From assembly GCA_019752835.1 (NCBI GenBank), contig JAIELR010000042.1, positions 1 through 8,486 on the forward strand: DNA of 8,486 nucleotides, written 5' to 3'. Position 1 is the first letter of the stretch. The number at the start of each line of letters is the position of its first letter. The stretch is from Gammaproteobacteria bacterium (GTDB taxonomy: Bacteria > Pseudomonadota > Gammaproteobacteria > UBA1113). Under the pieces are notes generated by a model, which was not told the DNA's origin, did not search any database, and was given only the letters and a program-made list of their open reading frames with translations. Positions 6,624 to 8,486 of this stretch are shown here, piece by piece. The translations under genes and the position numbers were made by a program.

Positions 6624-8486
6624 CTGCATTGAGTATACTTTCTGCACGGACGAGATCGGGAAGCGCTAATTTTGATTCGTTTTCATCGTACTCTATCAAT
6701 AACACACCTGATACTCGCCTATCATTAATATCCACAAAACAAGCGCCACCAATAAAAGGCTCAAGCGTCATGACCGATTTGAGAGGAGTCGCAACAATCA
6801 TTTGAAAACCAAAATTGGCAAAAATATTCATCGCGAGAGCTGTAAATTCATTATCGGCTTTGTCAAAAGCCTCATCTAGAATAACCGGTGCATAGACCGG
6901 CACATGATGATCATTACCGCCGAGTTGATAACGTAATGCAGCAGCAAGACATGTCGTCGCCAATTTCTGCCGCTGGCCTCCTGATTTGCCCGCCCCGCTA
7001 CGATAAACCTCAACCTCTACCCCATCTTCCGTCAGTTCGCGTCCGATGAATTCGACATGCTGCCGCACGTCTAATACTGCTTCACGCCAGCGTTTTTGTT
7101 CAGGATCTTGGCTTGCCAATTTTTCAACCATTTTACGCAGAATGAGGAACTGATTTTCAGCAAACTCTCTATCATCGCTCCACGCATGACTTAATGCTTG
7201 CGAAATTTCATGCCGAAACTCACGCACCTCTGCTAGCTGTCGATCGGTGGCATCAATATGCAAATAAGTACCCGCATTAAATTGCGCTTGACTCAGGCTG
7301 GTATTGACTAATTCCATGCGCTCAAGGATCGCCTTACGTGCTTGATTTAACAAGGTCGACAATGCTGCCAAATTTTGATGGCTTTGATTTTGCAATAACT
7401 CAAAAAAACGTTGCTCATGCGCGGGTAAACCATCACTTTCAAGCCTAGTGAGTTTGGCAAAATAATCGGGCGCACTCGCAAGCGTGGCGTCCATATCGCT
7501 CGATTCAACGGGCCAACGTCGTTTAAATTCAGCAAAATATTTTTCAATATCTTTTTCACAATTGTTAATATCCAGATTAACTTGGTTTTTTTCGTTATTT
7601 AAGTGGTTATTGACCGTACTGCTTAAGTCATCGATTTGCTCATGGATTATTGCTTGTTCTCCAATCAATTTGTCAAAGTGTTCTTTTAAGCCATGATGCT
7701 GTTGTGGTGTAAGTTGAATAATTTTTGGATCAGTTGTGATGCCATCACAACGCTTTTGAAAACGATTGATATCTGCTTCTTTGCTCTTACGCTCAACTTC
7801 TTTTGCTATTTTTTCATCTGCTTTTTTCTGTATTTCTTTCTGTTTCTCTTCAATTTGCTTACTAATTTGCTGCAATGGAATATTTTTTTGTTTAACATCG
7901 ATAAGTTGTTTTTCTAACAGAGCAATGCGTTCCATGATGGGCAGCACATCGATCTCTTGCCATTGCAAATTAATTAAGGTCTGACATATCATCGCTTTTG
8001 CGACTTGATTTTTTTCTCGTTCAGTCAAAGCCGCTATTTGTGCTGTAAAATCAGCAATCGTTGCGGCGAGCTTTTGAGCCTGCTGTTGAAAAAGGGCTAA
8101 TTTCTCTCGATTATCAAATCCTAGCACCCAATAGCGACGATCATCGACGGCTCGACGATCATCTTTTTCATGACGCGTTTTGTTATGTTTAATCTGACCT
8201 GCAACGGTCAAGGCTCGATCTGCATTTTTAAATGCTTGCAAAGAGCCTACACAAATATAATCAAAACGTTGTTGCAACTCTGTTTGCAACCAACTCATGT
8301 GCGGACTTTTGGGATTAACATTCAATTTAAGAATCATGGATTGCGGATCAATGAGTTTATTCGAATAAACATCTTGTTTTATCGTTCGATAATAGACGAT
8401 GCGCTGTCCCAAACGAGTATTGTTGATATAATTGGCTAGCGCAAAATAATGTTGCTCATCAACTAATAAGGATAAAGCAAATCCAT
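6619..8486 (-). CDS. jetC: JetC, SMC/MukB-like ATPase of Wadjet, C-terminal half (5' end outside window)
   Basis: The frame is open to the window edge: the first full codon is at 8484-8482 and reads GFALSLLVDEQHYFALANYI, a JetC-like sequence, so the TTG at 8412 is not the start. About 621 residues are visible of a protein family of roughly 1,100. After a globular part containing VLGFDNREKLALF, residues about 125-330 form a charged coiled coil (Q/K/E-rich, such as QIEEKQKEIQKKADEKI). The C-terminal ATPase lobe holds the ABC signature GKSGGQRQK (SGGQ at 6973-6984), then Walker B with the D-loop, VILDEAFDKAD (Asp-Glu codons at 6871-6876). The Walker A half is outside the window. JetC forms the ATP-driven condensin with JetA and JetB, whose genes normally precede it and should lie beyond the right edge. 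The stop TAG (6619-6621) falls inside the inverted repeat of the inserted element, so the element may have changed the last codons. No internal frameshift is seen. Confidence 0.9.
   Translation of the reverse strand, partial: GFALSLLVDEQHYFALANYINNTRLGQRIVYYRTIKQDVYSNKLIDPQSMILKLNVNPKSPHMSWLQTELQQRFDYICVGSLQAFKNADRALTVAGQIKHNKTRHEKDDRRAVDDRRYWVLGFDNREKLALFQQQAQKLAATIADFTAQIAALTEREKNQVAKAMICQTLINLQWQEIDVLPIMERIALLEKQLIDVKQKNIPLQQISKQIEEKQKEIQKKADEKIAKEVERKSKEADINRFQKRCDGITTDPKIIQLTPQQHHGLKEHFDKLIGEQAIIHEQIDDLSSTVNNHLNNEKNQVNLDINNCEKDIEKYFAEFKRRWPVESSDMDATLASAPDYFAKLTRLESDGLPAHEQRFFELLQNQSHQNLAALSTLLNQARKAILERMELVNTSLSQAQFNAGTYLHIDATDRQLAEVREFRHEISQALSHAWSDDREFAENQFLILRKMVEKLASQDPEQKRWREAVLDVRQHVEFIGRELTEDGVEVEVYRSGAGKSGGQRQKLATTCLAAALRYQLGGNDHHVPVYAPVILDEAFDKADNEFTALAMNIFANFGFQMIVATPLKSVMTLEPFIGGACFVDINDRRVSGVLLIEYDENESKLALPDLVRAESILNAV

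Noticed and set aside
6155..8439. Several + strand frames of 60-93 codons opposite jetD and jetC
   Set aside because: They lie antisense to well-supported genes, have cysteine- or phenylalanine-rich compositions typical of shadow frames, and show no start signals.
1..8486. tRNA, rRNA or CRISPR array
   Set aside because: No cloverleaf-like segment, rRNA signature or regularly spaced short repeat was seen on reading both strands.

Overview
The window looks like an accessory region of an AT-rich gammaproteobacterium. A very large helical-repeat protein of the kind found in intracellular bacteria makes the Legionella/Coxiella order (Legionellales) my best guess. This is an impression from protein style, not a search result. 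The window cuts a gene at each end.

Left half (3-3896, + strand): one open reading frame of nearly 1,300 visible codons that enters from outside the window. It encodes a soluble, all-helical repeat protein with short LP-containing repeats of roughly 35-40 residues. A larger unit of about 205 residues is duplicated in tandem. The C-terminal block differs in composition and carries an HWxWNR motif. It could be a secreted host-interaction protein, but nothing in the sequence proves that.

Middle (3897-5322): a scar-like junction zone. A good sigma70-type promoter and Shine-Dalgarno sequence at 3941-3996 lead into a + strand gene that breaks off after about 18 codons, at 4062. From there leftover pieces of a Wadjet plasmid-defence locus begin. 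A 145-bp copy of the inside of jetD (4062-4206) abuts a segment that resembles part of JetA (about 4215-4331). The JetA-like segment forms the C-terminus of a RhuM-family gene (4212-5114, - strand), which is therefore probably chimeric.

Right half (5323-8486, - strand): the distal part of a Wadjet (JetABCD) operon. The C-terminal half of jetC (SMC/MukB-like ATPase with ABC signature and Walker B) enters from the right edge and is followed by an apparently intact jetD (Toprim nuclease). A 120-bp nested-palindrome element resembling a MITE sits between them and overlaps the jetC stop codon. jetA and jetB should lie just beyond the right edge. In Wadjet, JetABC act as a loop-extruding condensin on small circular DNA and JetD cuts it. 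RhuM lies downstream on the same strand and may be cargo of the same island.

The strongest observation is that the left border of the intact Wadjet locus holds fused fragments of what look like two Wadjet genes. This implies a second, mostly deleted copy or a complex duplication/deletion. Four of the five differences between the two jetD copies are synonymous.
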